Origin: Pseudomonas sp. GM50
Lineage (GTDB): Bacteria > Pseudomonadota > Gammaproteobacteria > Pseudomonadales > Pseudomonadaceae
Assembly (NCBI RefSeq): GCF_000282375.1
Contig: NZ_AKJK01000112.1
Coordinates: forward strand, 1 to 64,000
DNA: 64,000 nt
Direction: 5' to 3'
Shown here: piece after piece, positions 8,221 through 17,316 of the stretch
Numbering within the stretch: position 1 is the first letter of the stretch
How the letters are laid out: every line of letters begins with the position of its first letter
Translations under genes and position numbers: made by a program
Notes under the pieces: generated by a model
Told to the model about the DNA's origin: nothing
The model's database searches: none
Seen by the model: only the letters and a program-made list of their open reading frames with translations

Positions 8221-9435
8221 ATGGCTATCGAAATCAAAGCCCCCACTTTCCCGGAATCGGTTGCCGATGGCACCGTTGCCACCTGGCACAAAAAACCGGG
8301 CGACGCCGTCAAGCGCGACGAACTGATCGTCGACATCGAAACTGACAAAGTCGTACTGGAAGTGTTGGCCACCGCTGATGGCGTGCTGGGCGCTATCGTC
8401 AAGAACGAAGGCGACACCGTTCTGTCCGACGAAGTTCTGGGCTCCATCGGTGAGGGCAGTGCTGCTGCCGCTCCAGCCGCCGCTGCACCTGCTGCCGCTG
8501 CCGCTGCTCCTGCCGAAGCGGGCGAAGATGATCCTGTTGCTGCACCGGCTGCTCGCAAGCTGGCTGAAGAAAACGGCATCAACATCGCTTCCGTTGCCGG
8601 CACTGGCAAAGGCGGTCGTGTGACCAAGGAAGACGTGGTTGCTGCTGTAGCTGCCAAGAAAGCCGCTCCGGCTGCCGCGCCTGCCAAGGCTGCTGCTCCT
8701 GCCGCTGCTGCTCCAGTGTTCGCTGCCGGCGATCGCATCGAGAAGCGCGTACCGATGACCCGCGTGCGGGCCACCGTTGCCAAGCGTCTGGTTGAAGCTC
8801 AATCGAACATGGCAATGCTGACTACTTTCAACGAAGTCGACATGACCGAAGTCATGGCCCTGCGTTCGAAGTACAAGGATCTGTTCGAGAAGAGCCATAA
8901 CGGCGTGCGCCTGGGCTTCATGTCGTTCTTCGTGAAAGCGGCCACCGAAGCGCTGAAACGCTTCCCGGCTGTCAACGCGTCGATCGACGGTGCCGACATC
9001 GTTTACCACGGCTACGCTGACGTCGGTGTTGCTGTTTCCAGCGACCGCGGCCTGGTTGTACCGGTTCTGCGTAACGCCGAACTGATGAGCCTGGCTGAAA
9101 TCGAAGGCGGCATCGCCACCTTCGGCAAGAAGGCTCGTGACGGCAAGCTGTCGATGGACGAAATGACCGGTGGTACGTTCACCATCACCAACGGTGGTAC
9201 TTTCGGTTCGATGATGTCGACCCCGATCGTCAACCCGCCACAAGCGGCCATCCTGGGCATGCACAACATTCTGCAGCGTCCTATGGCGATCAACGGTCAA
9301 GTTGTTATCCGTCCGATGATGTACCTGGCTCTGTCCTACGATCACCGTTTGATCGACGGCAAAGAAGCTGTGACCTTCCTGGTTACCATCAAGAACCTGC
9401 TGGAAGACCCGGCTCGTTTGCTGCTGGATATCTGA
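8221..9435 (+). CDS. sucB: Dihydrolipoyl succinyltransferase, E2 of 2-oxoglutarate dehydrogenase
   Basis: Core of the 2-oxoglutarate dehydrogenase complex; makes succinyl-CoA. The 404 residues are arranged as a lipoyl domain with the lipoylated lysine K43 (in IETDKVVLEV), an Ala/Pro-rich linker near 80-100, and an E3/E1-binding domain (AAPAARKLAEENGI, around 105-145). A second Ala-rich linker follows, then the catalytic domain ending in SYDHRLIDGKEAVTFL with the active-site histidine. A GC-rich hairpin follows the stop codon. Confidence 0.98.
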   Translation: MAIEIKAPTFPESVADGTVATWHKKPGDAVKRDELIVDIETDKVVLEVLATADGVLGAIVKNEGDTVLSDEVLGSIGEGSAAAAPAAAAPAAAAAAPAEAGEDDPVAAPAARKLAEENGINIASVAGTGKGGRVTKEDVVAAVAAKKAAPAAAPAKAAAPAAAAPVFAAGDRIEKRVPMTRVRATVAKRLVEAQSNMAMLTTFNEVDMTEVMALRSKYKDLFEKSHNGVRLGFMSFFVKAATEALKRFPAVNASIDGADIVYHGYADVGVAVSSDRGLVVPVLRNAELMSLAEIEGGIATFGKKARDGKLSMDEMTGGTFTITNGGTFGSMMSTPIVNPPQAAILGMHNILQRPMAINGQVVIRPMMYLALSYDHRLIDGKEAVTFLVTIKNLLEDPARLLLDI

Positions 9436-9446
9436 TTTCGTTGCAT

Positions 9447-9470
9447 GGGCCGCTCAGCGATGGGCGGCCC
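9447..9470 (+). promoter_or_regulatory. Intercistronic hairpin between sucB and lpdG
   Basis: GGGCCGC (9447-9453) and GCGGCCC (9464-9470) form a stable stem followed by TTCT only. It is more likely an mRNA-stability or attenuating hairpin than a full terminator. Confidence 0.45.
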
Positions 9471-9545
9471 TTCTGTAATGACCAGCTTCGTCCCACGACG
9501 GTCCCCAAAAAGGGCCGTCCGGTTTGATTCGAGAAGGAATGACAC

Positions 9546-10982
9546 ATGACTCAGAAATTCGACGTGGTAGTGATTGGCGCGGGCCCTGGCGGCTACGTGG
9601 CTGCCATTAAAGCAGCGCAACTGGGCCTCTCCACTGCCTGCATCGAGAAATACACCGACAAGGAAGGCAAACTGGCCCTCGGCGGTACTTGCCTGAACGT
9701 CGGCTGCATTCCATCCAAGGCGCTGCTGGACAGCTCCTGGAAGTTCCACGAAGCCCAAGACGGCTTCGCGATCCACGGTATCAACCACGCTGGCGTGACC
9801 ATGGACGTGCCAGCAATGGTCGGCCGTAAAGCCAACATCGTCAAAGGCCTGACCTCGGGTGTTGCCACCCTGTTCAAGGCCAACGGTGTGACCTCGATCC
9901 AGGGCCACGGCAAACTGCTGGCCGGCAAGAAAGTCGAAGTCACCAAGCCTGACGGCTCGGTAGAAATCATTGAAGCCGAGAACGTGATTCTGGCTCCAGG
10001 TTCGCGTCCGATCGACATTCCACCGGCTCCGGTCGACCAGAATGTGATCGTCGATTCGACTGGCGCGCTGGAATTCCAGTCGGTTCCAAAACGTCTGGGC
10101 GTGATTGGCGCTGGCGTGATCGGTCTGGAACTGGGTTCGGTCTGGTCCCGCCTGGGCGCAGAAGTTACCGTTCTCGAAGCGCTGGACACCTTCCTGATGG
10201 CCGCTGACGCTGCCGTTTCCAAGGAAGCGCTGAAAACCCTGACCAAACAAGGTCTGGACATCAAGCTGGGCGCTCGCGTTACCGGTTCCAAAGTGAACGG
10301 CAACGAAGTCGTTGTGAACTACACCGATGCCAACGGCGAACAGAACATCACTTTCGACAAGCTGATCGTAGCCGTTGGTCGCCGTCCGGTGACCACTGAT
10401 CTGCTGGCTGCCGATTGCGGCGTGACCCTGGACGAGCGCGGTTTCGTGCACGTTGACGATCACTGCGCCACCACCGTACCGGGCGTTTACGCTATCGGTG
10501 ACGTGGTTCGCGGCATGATGCTGGCACACAAGGCCTCGGAAGAGGGCATCATGGTCGTCGAGCGCATCAAGGGCCACAAAGCCCAGATGAACTATGACTT
10601 GATCCCGTCAGTTATTTATACTCACCCGGAAATCGCATGGGTCGGCAAAACCGAGCAGACCTTGAAGGCTGAAGGCGTTGAAGTTAACGTTGGCACCTTC
10701 CCGTTCGCAGCCAGTGGCCGTGCCATGGCAGCCAACGACACCGGCGGTTTCGTGAAAGTCATTGCCGATGCCAAGACTGACCGCGTATTGGGCGTCCACG
10801 TGATTGGCCCGAGCGCTGCAGAACTGGTTCAGCAGGGCGCGATCGGTATGGAATTCGGCACCAGCGCTGAAGACCTGGGCATGATGGTTTTCTCCCATCC
10901 GACCCTGTCTGAAGCCTTGCACGAAGCAGCTTTGGCTGTGAATGGCGGCGCCATCCACATCGCCAACCGCAAGAAGCGTTAA
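9546..10982 (+). CDS. lpdG: Dihydrolipoyl dehydrogenase (E3)
   Basis: FAD enzyme that reoxidises the lipoyl arms of 2-acid dehydrogenase complexes with NAD+. The 478-residue product has an N-terminal FAD motif GAGPGGYVAA and redox cysteines C49 and C54 in GGTCLNVGCIPSK. It also has an NAD-binding GAGVIGLELGSVWSRLG, a second FAD motif AIGDVVRGMMLAHKASEEG, and the C-terminal His-Glu pair in SHPTLSEALHEAAL. AAGGA lies 7-8 nt before the ATG. The position in the suc operon matches Pseudomonas LpdG, the E3 of 2-oxoglutarate dehydrogenase. Confidence 0.97.
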   Translation: MTQKFDVVVIGAGPGGYVAAIKAAQLGLSTACIEKYTDKEGKLALGGTCLNVGCIPSKALLDSSWKFHEAQDGFAIHGINHAGVTMDVPAMVGRKANIVKGLTSGVATLFKANGVTSIQGHGKLLAGKKVEVTKPDGSVEIIEAENVILAPGSRPIDIPPAPVDQNVIVDSTGALEFQSVPKRLGVIGAGVIGLELGSVWSRLGAEVTVLEALDTFLMAADAAVSKEALKTLTKQGLDIKLGARVTGSKVNGNEVVVNYTDANGEQNITFDKLIVAVGRRPVTTDLLAADCGVTLDERGFVHVDDHCATTVPGVYAIGDVVRGMMLAHKASEEGIMVVERIKGHKAQMNYDLIPSVIYTHPEIAWVGKTEQTLKAEGVEVNVGTFPFAASGRAMAANDTGGFVKVIADAKTDRVLGVHVIGPSAAELVQQGAIGMEFGTSAEDLGMMVFSHPTLSEALHEAALAVNGGAIHIANRKKR

Positions 10983-11062
10983 GACAATAAGAAACCACGG
11001 CGGTACGGCCCGTCGTGAGCCTTGCATGCAAGACTCACCGCGGAATGTCCGCTGGACGCAGT

Positions 11063-11127
11063 CTTGCGTAGCTCAGCTACGCAAGCAGCAGTCACAGGTG
11101 GTGCGGCACTTGAACAAGTGCAGCACC
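11063..11127 (+). promoter_or_regulatory. Pair of hairpins between lpdG and sucC
   Basis: CTTGCGTAGCT and AGCTACGCAAG form a perfect 11-bp stem with a one-base loop as written (11063-11085). GGTGC/GCACC with inner CACTTG/CAAGTG forms a second at 11100-11127. Neither has a U-tract, so processing or stability signals are more likely than termination. Confidence 0.5.
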
Positions 11128-11161
11128 GAATGCGCAGTACCTAACGAAGACGGTAATAAGC

Positions 11162-12328
11162 ATGAATCTTCACGAGTATCAGGGTAAGCAGCTGTTCGCT
11201 GAGTACGGCCTGCCAGTTTCCACCGGCTACGCAGTAGACACCCCGGAAGCAGCAGCAGAAGCTTGCGACAAAATCGGCGGCACCGAGTGGGTTGTCAAAG
11301 CCCAGGTCCACGCTGGTGGTCGCGGTAAAGCGGGCGGCGTAAAGCTGGTTCGCAGCAAAGAAGACGCCAAGGCATTCGCTCAACAGTGGTTGGGCAAGCG
11401 TCTGGTGACTTACCAGACTGATGCCAATGGTCAGCCAGTCACCAAGATCCTGGTTGAATCGTGCACTGATATCGCTAAAGAGCTGTACCTGGGCGCTGTC
11501 GTTGACCGTTCGAGCCGTCGCATCGTGTTCATGGCTTCCACCGAAGGTGGTGTGGACATCGAGAAAATCGCTCACGACACCCCTGAGAAAATCCTCAAGG
11601 CCACTATCGATCCACTGGTTGGCGCTCAGCCATTCCAGGGTCGCGAGCTGGCATTCCAGCTGGGTCTGGAAGGCAAGCAAGTTGCTCAGTTCGCCAAGAT
11701 CTTCGTAGGTCTGGCCAAGCTGTTCAAGGATCACGACCTGGCTCTGCTGGAAGTGAACCCGCTGGTGATCAAGGCTGACGGCGATCTGCATTGCCTCGAC
11801 GCCAAGATCAACATCGACGCCAACGCCATGTACCGTCAGCCTAAGCTGAAGACTTTCCACGATCCGTCGCAAGACGATCCGCGCGAAGCGCACGCTGCCA
11901 AGTTCGAACTGAACTACGTAGCACTGGAAGGCAACATCGGTTGCATGGTCAACGGTGCTGGCCTGGCCATGGGTACCATGGACATCGTCAACCTGCATGG
12001 CGGCAAACCAGCCAACTTCCTCGACGTGGGCGGCGGTGCTACCAAAGAACGCGTTACCGAAGCGTTCAAGATCATCCTGTCCGACACTAACGTCGCTGCA
12101 GTATTGGTCAACATCTTCGGCGGCATCGTTCGTTGCGACATGATTGCCGAAGGCATCATCGGCGCTGTGAAAGAAGTCGGCGTGAAAATCCCGGTTGTTG
12201 TTCGCCTTGAAGGCAACAACGCTGAGCTGGGCGCTAAAGTACTGGCAGAAAGCGGTTTGAACATCATCGCTGCTACCAGCCTGACCGACGCTGCTCAACA
12301 AGTCGTTAAAGCTGCGGAGGGCAAATAA
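11162..12328 (+). CDS. sucC: Succinyl-CoA synthetase (ADP-forming) beta subunit
   Basis: With SucD converts succinyl-CoA to succinate, with substrate-level phosphorylation of ADP. The 388-residue product starts with the family hallmark MNLHEYQGKQLFAEYG and has an ATP-grasp domain in the first half. The C-terminal half carries MVNGAGLAMGTMDIV and the loop NIFGGIVRCDMIAEGI. Its TAA overlaps the ATG of sucD by one base, so the subunits are probably made in step. Confidence 0.98.
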   Translation: MNLHEYQGKQLFAEYGLPVSTGYAVDTPEAAAEACDKIGGTEWVVKAQVHAGGRGKAGGVKLVRSKEDAKAFAQQWLGKRLVTYQTDANGQPVTKILVESCTDIAKELYLGAVVDRSSRRIVFMASTEGGVDIEKIAHDTPEKILKATIDPLVGAQPFQGRELAFQLGLEGKQVAQFAKIFVGLAKLFKDHDLALLEVNPLVIKADGDLHCLDAKINIDANAMYRQPKLKTFHDPSQDDPREAHAAKFELNYVALEGNIGCMVNGAGLAMGTMDIVNLHGGKPANFLDVGGGATKERVTEAFKIILSDTNVAAVLVNIFGGIVRCDMIAEGIIGAVKEVGVKIPVVVRLEGNNAELGAKVLAESGLNIIAATSLTDAAQQVVKAAEGK

Positions 12329-13209
12329 TGAGCGTCCTGATCAATAAAGACACCAAAGTTATCTGCCAGGGTATTACCGGTTCGCAAGGTAGTTTCCACA
12401 CTCAGCAAGCCATCGAATACGGCACCAAGATGGTGGGTGGCGTAACTCCTGGCAAAGGCGGCACCGAGCACCTGGGTCTGCCAGTGTTCAACACCGTGAA
12501 AGACGCTGTAGCTGCCACTGGCGCCACCGCCAGCGTGATCTACGTTCCAGCTCCTTTCTGCAAGGACTCCATCCTGGAAGCAGCCTTCGGCGGCATCAAG
12601 CTGATCGTTTGCATCACTGAAGGCATTCCTACCCTGGACATGCTGGACGCTAAAGTTAAGTGCGACGAACTGGGCGTAGTCCTGATCGGTCCTAACTGCC
12701 CAGGCGTGATCACTCCAGGCGAATGCAAGATCGGCATCATGCCAGGTCACATTCACTTGCCAGGCAAGGTCGGTATCGTTTCCCGTTCCGGCACCCTGAC
12801 CTACGAAGCTGTGAAGCAGACTACTGACGCCGGTTTCGGTCAGTCGACTTGCGTCGGCATCGGTGGTGACCCGATCCCGGGTTCGAACTTCATCGACATC
12901 CTGAAGCTGTTCCAGGAAGACCCGAAGACCGAAGCGATCGTGATGATCGGTGAGATCGGCGGTTCGGCTGAAGAAGAAGCGGCTGCCTACATCAAGGCAA
13001 ACGTGACCAAGCCGGTTGTTTCCTACATCGCTGGTGTGACTGCCCCTGCAGGCAAGCGCATGGGCCATGCTGGCGCAATCATCTCTGGCGGCAAAGGCAC
13101 TGCAGACGAGAAGTTTGCTGCCCTGGAAGACGCAGGCGTTAAAACCGTGCGTTCGCTGGCAGACATCGGCAAGGCTTTGTCCGAGCTGACCGGTTGGGCG
13201 ATCAAGTAA
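12328..13209 (+). CDS. sucD: Succinyl-CoA synthetase alpha subunit
   Basis: Binds CoA and carries the phosphorylated histidine intermediate. The 293-residue product has an N-terminal CoA-binding Rossmann domain (CQGITGSQGSFHTQQAI), GPNCPGVITPGECKIG, and the active-site H247 in MGHAGAIISGGKG. It is the last gene of the TCA block and is followed by a strong terminator. Confidence 0.98.
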   Translation: MSVLINKDTKVICQGITGSQGSFHTQQAIEYGTKMVGGVTPGKGGTEHLGLPVFNTVKDAVAATGATASVIYVPAPFCKDSILEAAFGGIKLIVCITEGIPTLDMLDAKVKCDELGVVLIGPNCPGVITPGECKIGIMPGHIHLPGKVGIVSRSGTLTYEAVKQTTDAGFGQSTCVGIGGDPIPGSNFIDILKLFQEDPKTEAIVMIGEIGGSAEEEAAAYIKANVTKPVVSYIAGVTAPAGKRMGHAGAIISGGKGTADEKFAALEDAGVKTVRSLADIGKALSELTGWAIK

Positions 13210-13239
13210 GCCTCGCGCTTAACTGACGCTTCACCAAAC

Positions 13240-13263
13240 AAAGGCCACCTTCGGGTGGCCTTT
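13240..13263 (+). terminator. Intrinsic terminator of the sdh-suc block
   Basis: AAAGGCCACC, a TTCG tetraloop and GGTGGCCTTT make a perfect 10-bp hairpin ending in TTTGTCG. Confidence 0.85.
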
Positions 13264-13298
13264 GTCGTTTCCGGGAGGTGGTGTTTGGCGGGCGGACG

Positions 13299-13385
13299 CC
13301 TTCGCGGGCAAGCCTCGCTCCTACAGGTTTACGGCGTTCACTCGAACGACCTATTACCTGTAGGAGCGAGGCTTGCCCGCGAAGG
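13299..13385. repeat. REP doublet (REPIN), GCTTGCCCGCGAA type
   Basis: GCCTTCGCGGGCAAGCCTCG and its reverse complement flank a short spacer. The CTCCTACAGG/CCTGTAGGAG ends are also paired. This is the family also seen at 30464, 39279, 42307 and 59174. Confidence 0.85.
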
Positions 13386-13419
13386 CTTTCTTACAGGCAC
13401 CCACCATTTACATGTAAAA

Positions 13420-13441
13420 ACGCGACATATAAATGTCGCGT
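13420..13441. promoter_or_regulatory. 22-bp palindrome upstream of brnQ
   Basis: ACGCGACAT, ATAA and ATGTCGCGT form a perfect inverted repeat about 190 nt before brnQ. It could be an operator or a small hairpin. The rest of the gap from the REP to brnQ shows no gene. Confidence 0.35.
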
Positions 13442-13631
13442 ATCGGATAGTTCGCCCCGTAACAGTGCGTTTGTCGTGCAAATTCGTTAGGCTAGCAGCC
13501 ATTTTTGCGTCCGCGGCCCACAAGGCAGCGACGCGCTAAACGGGTTAGTCCTATACGGGCCGACAGCATTTCCCTCACCCATAAGGGAAATCCCTCTCTA
13601 AATTCCGATTCAGTAGTGTGGTATTTCCTTA

Positions 13632-14945
13632 ATGAAAGTGTTGAAAGGCCAGGACATCCTGGCACTGGGTTTTATGACGTTTGCCCTGTTCGTCGGGGCT
13701 GGCAACATCATCTTCCCGCCTATCGTCGGTTTGCAGTCCGGGCCTAATGTCTGGATGGCGGCGCTGGGTTTTCTGATCACTGCGGTCGGTCTGCCGGTGA
13801 TCACCGTTGTCGCCCTGGCCAAGGTTGGTGGCGCAATGGATGCCTTGAGCAGTCCGATCGGTAAAGTCGCCGGTGGCTTGCTGGCAGCCGCGTGCTACCT
13901 CGCGGTCGGCCCGTTGTTCGCGACGCCGCGCACCGCGACCGTGTCGTTCGAAGTGGGCCTGGCGCCGCTGACTGGCGAGAGCCCGCTGGCGTTGTTTCTT
14001 TATAGCTCGGTGTACTTCCTGCTGGTGTTCTTCATCTCGCTCTATCCGGGTCGTCTGCTGGATACCGTAGGGCGTTTCCTTGCACCGCTGAAGATTATCG
14101 CCCTGGCCGCTCTCGGCATCGCGGCGTTCGCGTTGCCGGCCGGTGATATCGGCATGGCCACGCCTGAATATGTGGCGGCACCGTTCTCCCAGGGCTTCAT
14201 CAATGGTTACCTGACCATGGATACCCTGGGTGCGCTGGTATTTGGCATTGTCATTGTCAACGCCATCCGCTCTCGTGGCGTGGAATCACCAGCGCTGATC
14301 ACCCGTTACGCGATCATCGCCGGGCTGATTGCCGGCGTGGGTCTGGCGCTGGTTTACGTCAGCCTGTTCCGTCTCGGTTCGGGCAGCCATGAAGTGGCCG
14401 CTGGTGCTACCAACGGCGCGGCGGTGTTGCACGCGTACGTTCAGCACACGTTTGGTTCGTTGGGCAGCGGTTTCCTCGCGGTGCTGATCTCCTTGGCCTG
14501 CCTGGTGACAGCGGTCGGTCTGACGTGTGCCTGTGCCGAATACTTCAGCCGTGTACTGCCACTGTCCTACAAGACGCTGGTGATCATCCTGGCTGCGTTC
14601 TCCCTGTTGGTGTCCAATCTGGGCCTCACCAAGCTGATTGCGTTCTCGATCCCGGTGCTGACCGCCATCTACCCGCCGTGCATCGCCCTGGTAGCGCTGA
14701 GCTTCTGCAAGGACTTCTGGCATGAGCAGGGTCGCATCGTCGGTCCGGTGATGCTGGTGTCATTCATCTTCGGCCTGATCGACGCCCTCAAGGGTGCCGG
14801 TCTGGCAGACTGGATGCCGACTCAGCTGGCTCACCTGCCGCTGAGCGAGCAGGGGCTGGCGTGGCTGGTGCCGTCGGTCATGACCCTGGTGGTTGCGGTG
14901 GTCTGCGATCGCTTGTTGGGCAAGCGCGAAGAAGCGCTGGCTTAA
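13632..14945 (+). CDS. brnQ: Branched-chain amino acid:cation symporter BrnQ
   Basis: Inner-membrane LIVCS-family carrier that takes up leucine, isoleucine and valine with sodium or protons. The 437-residue product has about twelve hydrophobic segments. The N-terminal family signature GFMTFALFVGAGNIIFPP is followed by PRTATVSFE around residues 97-105. The ATG is in the context TTCCTTA-ATG with only a weak ribosome site. The gene appears monocistronic, with its own terminator. Confidence 0.95.
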   Translation: MKVLKGQDILALGFMTFALFVGAGNIIFPPIVGLQSGPNVWMAALGFLITAVGLPVITVVALAKVGGAMDALSSPIGKVAGGLLAAACYLAVGPLFATPRTATVSFEVGLAPLTGESPLALFLYSSVYFLLVFFISLYPGRLLDTVGRFLAPLKIIALAALGIAAFALPAGDIGMATPEYVAAPFSQGFINGYLTMDTLGALVFGIVIVNAIRSRGVESPALITRYAIIAGLIAGVGLALVYVSLFRLGSGSHEVAAGATNGAAVLHAYVQHTFGSLGSGFLAVLISLACLVTAVGLTCACAEYFSRVLPLSYKTLVIILAAFSLLVSNLGLTKLIAFSIPVLTAIYPPCIALVALSFCKDFWHEQGRIVGPVMLVSFIFGLIDALKGAGLADWMPTQLAHLPLSEQGLAWLVPSVMTLVVAVVCDRLLGKREEALA

Positions 14946-14998
14946 GCTGCTTCACGGCCTGCCACAAGCGGGCCTCGAGCTGCTTCTGGCAAAAATGG

Positions 14999-15034
14999 AA
15001 ATGCCCCGTATCAATCGATACGGGGCATTTTTTA
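14999..15034 (+). terminator. Intrinsic terminator of brnQ
   Basis: AAATGCCCCGTATC, AATC and GATACGGGGCATTT form a 14-bp stem followed by TTTATG. Confidence 0.9.
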
Positions 15035-15092
15035 TGCGTGTGATGCAGTGTCTTTTTCCTTGAGCTAACGTCGAAGCAGTGCCAAGACCTAA

Positions 15093-15182
15093 TGTGGGAG
15101 CGAGCCTGCTCGCGATAGCGGTAGATCAGTCAACATATGTGTTGAATGTAAATCCGTCATCGCGAGCAGGCTCGCTCCCACA
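15093..15182. repeat. REP doublet (REPIN), GAGCCTGCTCGCGAT type
   Basis: TGTGGGAGCGAGCCTGCTCG and its reverse complement enclose about 45 nt. The same type occurs at 20591, 53956 and 60697. Confidence 0.85.
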
Positions 15183-15220
15183 GGAATTATGTACTCCGCA
15201 TCTACATCACAAGGACCTGC

Positions 15221-15958
15221 ATGTCGTTCATCCACACCAACATCATCCACATCCTCGCCGCGCTCTGGTTTGTCGTCTGCTGGGGTGGCTATACCCGTTA
15301 CGCGACATGGAAGGGCCGCGACACCGCGTGCCTGGCCAGTGTGTTGCACCTGTATCGCGAAGACTGGATGCGCCGCATGCTGTTGCGCGACAACCGCATT
15401 GCCGATGCCAGCGTGATCGGTAACCTGGAGCGCAATGCCTCGTTCTTCGCCTCCAGTACGCTGATTATCCTGGCCGGTATTCTCACGGTATTGGGTGCGT
15501 CCGACAGAGCTGTGTCGTTGCTGGCGGATATCCCGATGGTGCAACAGGCTTCCCAGGGGATGTCGGAGATCAAGTTGTTGTGCCTGGCGCTGGTGTTTGT
15601 CTATGCGTTCTTTACCTTTAGCTGGTGCATGCGTCAGTACAACTTTGCGGCGATTCTCGTGGGCTCGGCGCCGATGATCGGCGAGCGCCATGTGTCCGAG
15701 CAAGAGCGTAAAGCCTTCGCTTCTCGAGCCGCCCGTGTCATCTCCATGGCGGCCAACCAGTTCAACTTCGGGCTGCGTTCCTATTACTTTGGCATGACCA
15801 TGCTGGCGTGGTTCGTCAGCCCCTGGTTGTTCATGTTGATGAGTGCCGGCGTCGTGCTGGTGTTGTATCGCCGCGAGTTTCACTCCGACGTTCTTGATGT
15901 GATGGTCTATACCCCTACGGAGGCGCCATTGCCTGAAGCAATCAAGGAGGCTGCTTGA
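15221..15958 (+). CDS. DUF599 family membrane protein
   Basis: A 245-residue integral membrane protein of the DUF599 family; no biochemical role is established. It has a hydrophobic N-terminal helix, the conserved MLLRDNRIADASVIGNLERN stretch around residues 51-70 followed by FFASSTLIILAGI, and further membrane helices near 120 and 190-215. AAGGACC precedes the ATG. Its stop codon overlaps the start of the MAPEG gene (ATGA), so the two form a translationally coupled pair. Confidence 0.8.
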   Translation: MSFIHTNIIHILAALWFVVCWGGYTRYATWKGRDTACLASVLHLYREDWMRRMLLRDNRIADASVIGNLERNASFFASSTLIILAGILTVLGASDRAVSLLADIPMVQQASQGMSEIKLLCLALVFVYAFFTFSWCMRQYNFAAILVGSAPMIGERHVSEQERKAFASRAARVISMAANQFNFGLRSYYFGMTMLAWFVSPWLFMLMSAGVVLVLYRREFHSDVLDVMVYTPTEAPLPEAIKEAA

Positions 15959-16359
15959 TGAGTATTCCGTTCTGGTGTGTGTTTATCAGCGCATTGTTGA
16001 TTTTCGTGGCAAAGATCCCGGTGGCCAAAGCCATGAACGAGCAGGGTGGTTATAACAATCACCTGCCGCGCCAACAGCAGGCGCAACTTGCAGGCTTCGG
16101 TGCCCGTGCATTGGCGGCCCATCAGAACAGTTTCGAGGCGTTCTTGTTGTTTGCGGTAGGGGTGTTGATGGCGCACACCACGCAGACGGCGGGATGGCTG
16201 ATCGATACGCTGGCGATCATCTTTGTGATCACGCGCATCCTATATCTGTTGTGCTATTGGGCGGACTTGGCCTGGCAGCGCAGCCTGGTGTGGTTCGTCG
16301 GCTTAGTGTGTTCATTGTTGTTGATGATTAGTCCGACTTTTAGGACGATTTTGATCTAA
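15958..16359 (+). CDS. MAPEG family membrane protein
   Basis: A 133-residue, four-helix membrane protein of the MAPEG superfamily (membrane-associated eicosanoid/glutathione metabolism). The AARALAAHQNSFE-type signature is present as ARALAAHQNSFEAF around residues 47-60. The bacterial substrate is unknown. The ATG at 15958 overlaps the DUF599 stop and follows AAGGAGG at good distance; a TTG one codon upstream is less likely. A convergent terminator follows. Confidence 0.85.
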   Translation: MSIPFWCVFISALLIFVAKIPVAKAMNEQGGYNNHLPRQQQAQLAGFGARALAAHQNSFEAFLLFAVGVLMAHTTQTAGWLIDTLAIIFVITRILYLLCYWADLAWQRSLVWFVGLVCSLLLMISPTFRTILI

Positions 16360-16390
16360 TACTGCATTGCAAACAAAAGCCGCAGACAAA

Positions 16391-16417
16391 AGAAAACCCG
16401 CACTTGGCGGGTTTTCT
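16391..16417. terminator. Bidirectional terminator
   Basis: AGAAAACCCGC, ACTTG and GCGGGTTTTCT lie between the convergent MAPEG and lipoprotein genes. The stem is flanked by T-runs on both strands. Confidence 0.8.
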
Positions 16418-16436
16418 TTTATCACTAAAAACGCTG

Positions 16437-16682
16437 TTAGTTTTTAGGCGCTTCTGGAGCGGCTTCTTTTACCGCTGCTGCGTTCGATTCGGCCTGAGCT
16501 TTGGCAGCTTCGGCGTTTTCTTTTGCTGCCTCGTTCACTTTATCCTGAGCTTCGCTCATTTTTTCCTGAGCTTGCTCGGCATGTTTGGTGGCATCTTGAG
16601 CTTTGTCCTCGGATTTTTTATCGCAGGCAGCGAGACCGAGGGAAGCGGTCAACATCAAGGCAATAGCTAAAGTCTTACGCAT
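16437..16682 (-). CDS. Small Ala/Glu/Lys-rich lipoprotein
   Basis: An 81-residue predicted lipoprotein. A signal peptide (MRKTLAIALMLTASLG) ends in the lipobox LAAC with C20. The mature part is a charged, almost uninterrupted helix rich in Ala, Glu, Lys and Gln, likely coiled coil, reminiscent of small periplasmic stress lipoproteins. Function is unknown. The ATG at 16682 is preceded by GGAGAAACACCCC on the minus strand; an upstream ATG would put a non-signal extension in front. Confidence 0.75.
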   Translation of the reverse strand: MRKTLAIALMLTASLGLAACDKKSEDKAQDATKHAEQAQEKMSEAQDKVNEAAKENAEAAKAQAESNAAAVKEAAPEAPKN

Positions 16683-16839
16683 GGGGTGTTTCTCCTGATG
16701 GAAAGTATCTACTGGCCTTTCGAGCACAGCCGACAGCTTTAAGTTCCTCAATTCGTTCAGATATATAAGTTTGTTTTGCTGCGGAACTTTTACCCACTAG
16801 CCTGCTACTTTGCCCGGACTCTAAGAAGAGTTTTATCAA

Positions 16840-17316
16840 ATGGCCGAAAACCCCGTTTTTGAGCGTGCGACGCGATTTCTGTCGGCATTGCGCCATTGTC
16901 AGGTACTCGGCATGCGAGTTCACAGCGCCAGCAGCGAAGGGCTGACGGTGATTCTGCCGTACAGCCCGCAGATCGTCGGCAATCCGCAAACCGGGGTGAT
17001 TCATGGCGGAGCGTTGACCTCGCTGATGGACACCGCCTGCGGCATGGCGACCCTTTGCGTGCTGCCCGAGTTTGAAGTCTGCCCGACGCTCGACTTGCGC
17101 ATCGACTACATGCACGCCGCCGAACCGCACAAGGACGTTTACGGCTTCGCCCAATGCTACCGAGTGACCACCGACGTGATCTTTGCGCGCGGTTTTGCCT
17201 ATCAGGACGACCCCGAACAGCCCATCGCCCATGTGGTGGGCACCTTCATGCGTATGGGCAAGGGCATCAAAGGCACCAAAGGTTTTGCCGGTGCCATAGC
17301 TGGAGGTGCGAAATGA
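16840..17316 (+). CDS. PaaI-type hotdog thioesterase
   Basis: A 158-residue single hotdog-fold protein that should hydrolyse an acyl-CoA thioester; substrate unknown. The family motif is VIHGGALTSLMDTACGMA (residues 52-69), with helix and strands following (CPTLDLRIDYM). Its stop overlaps the ATG of a second hotdog gene, so the two are probably translated together and may form a heteromer. Confidence 0.82.
   Translation: MAENPVFERATRFLSALRHCQVLGMRVHSASSEGLTVILPYSPQIVGNPQTGVIHGGALTSLMDTACGMATLCVLPEFEVCPTLDLRIDYMHAAEPHKDVYGFAQCYRVTTDVIFARGFAYQDDPEQPIAHVVGTFMRMGKGIKGTKGFAGAIAGGAK

Noticed and set aside
5815..9345. 1176-codon open frame on the minus strand over sucA/sucB
   Set aside because: It is a shadow of two well-supported enzymes; composition follows codon bias and no motif is recognisable.
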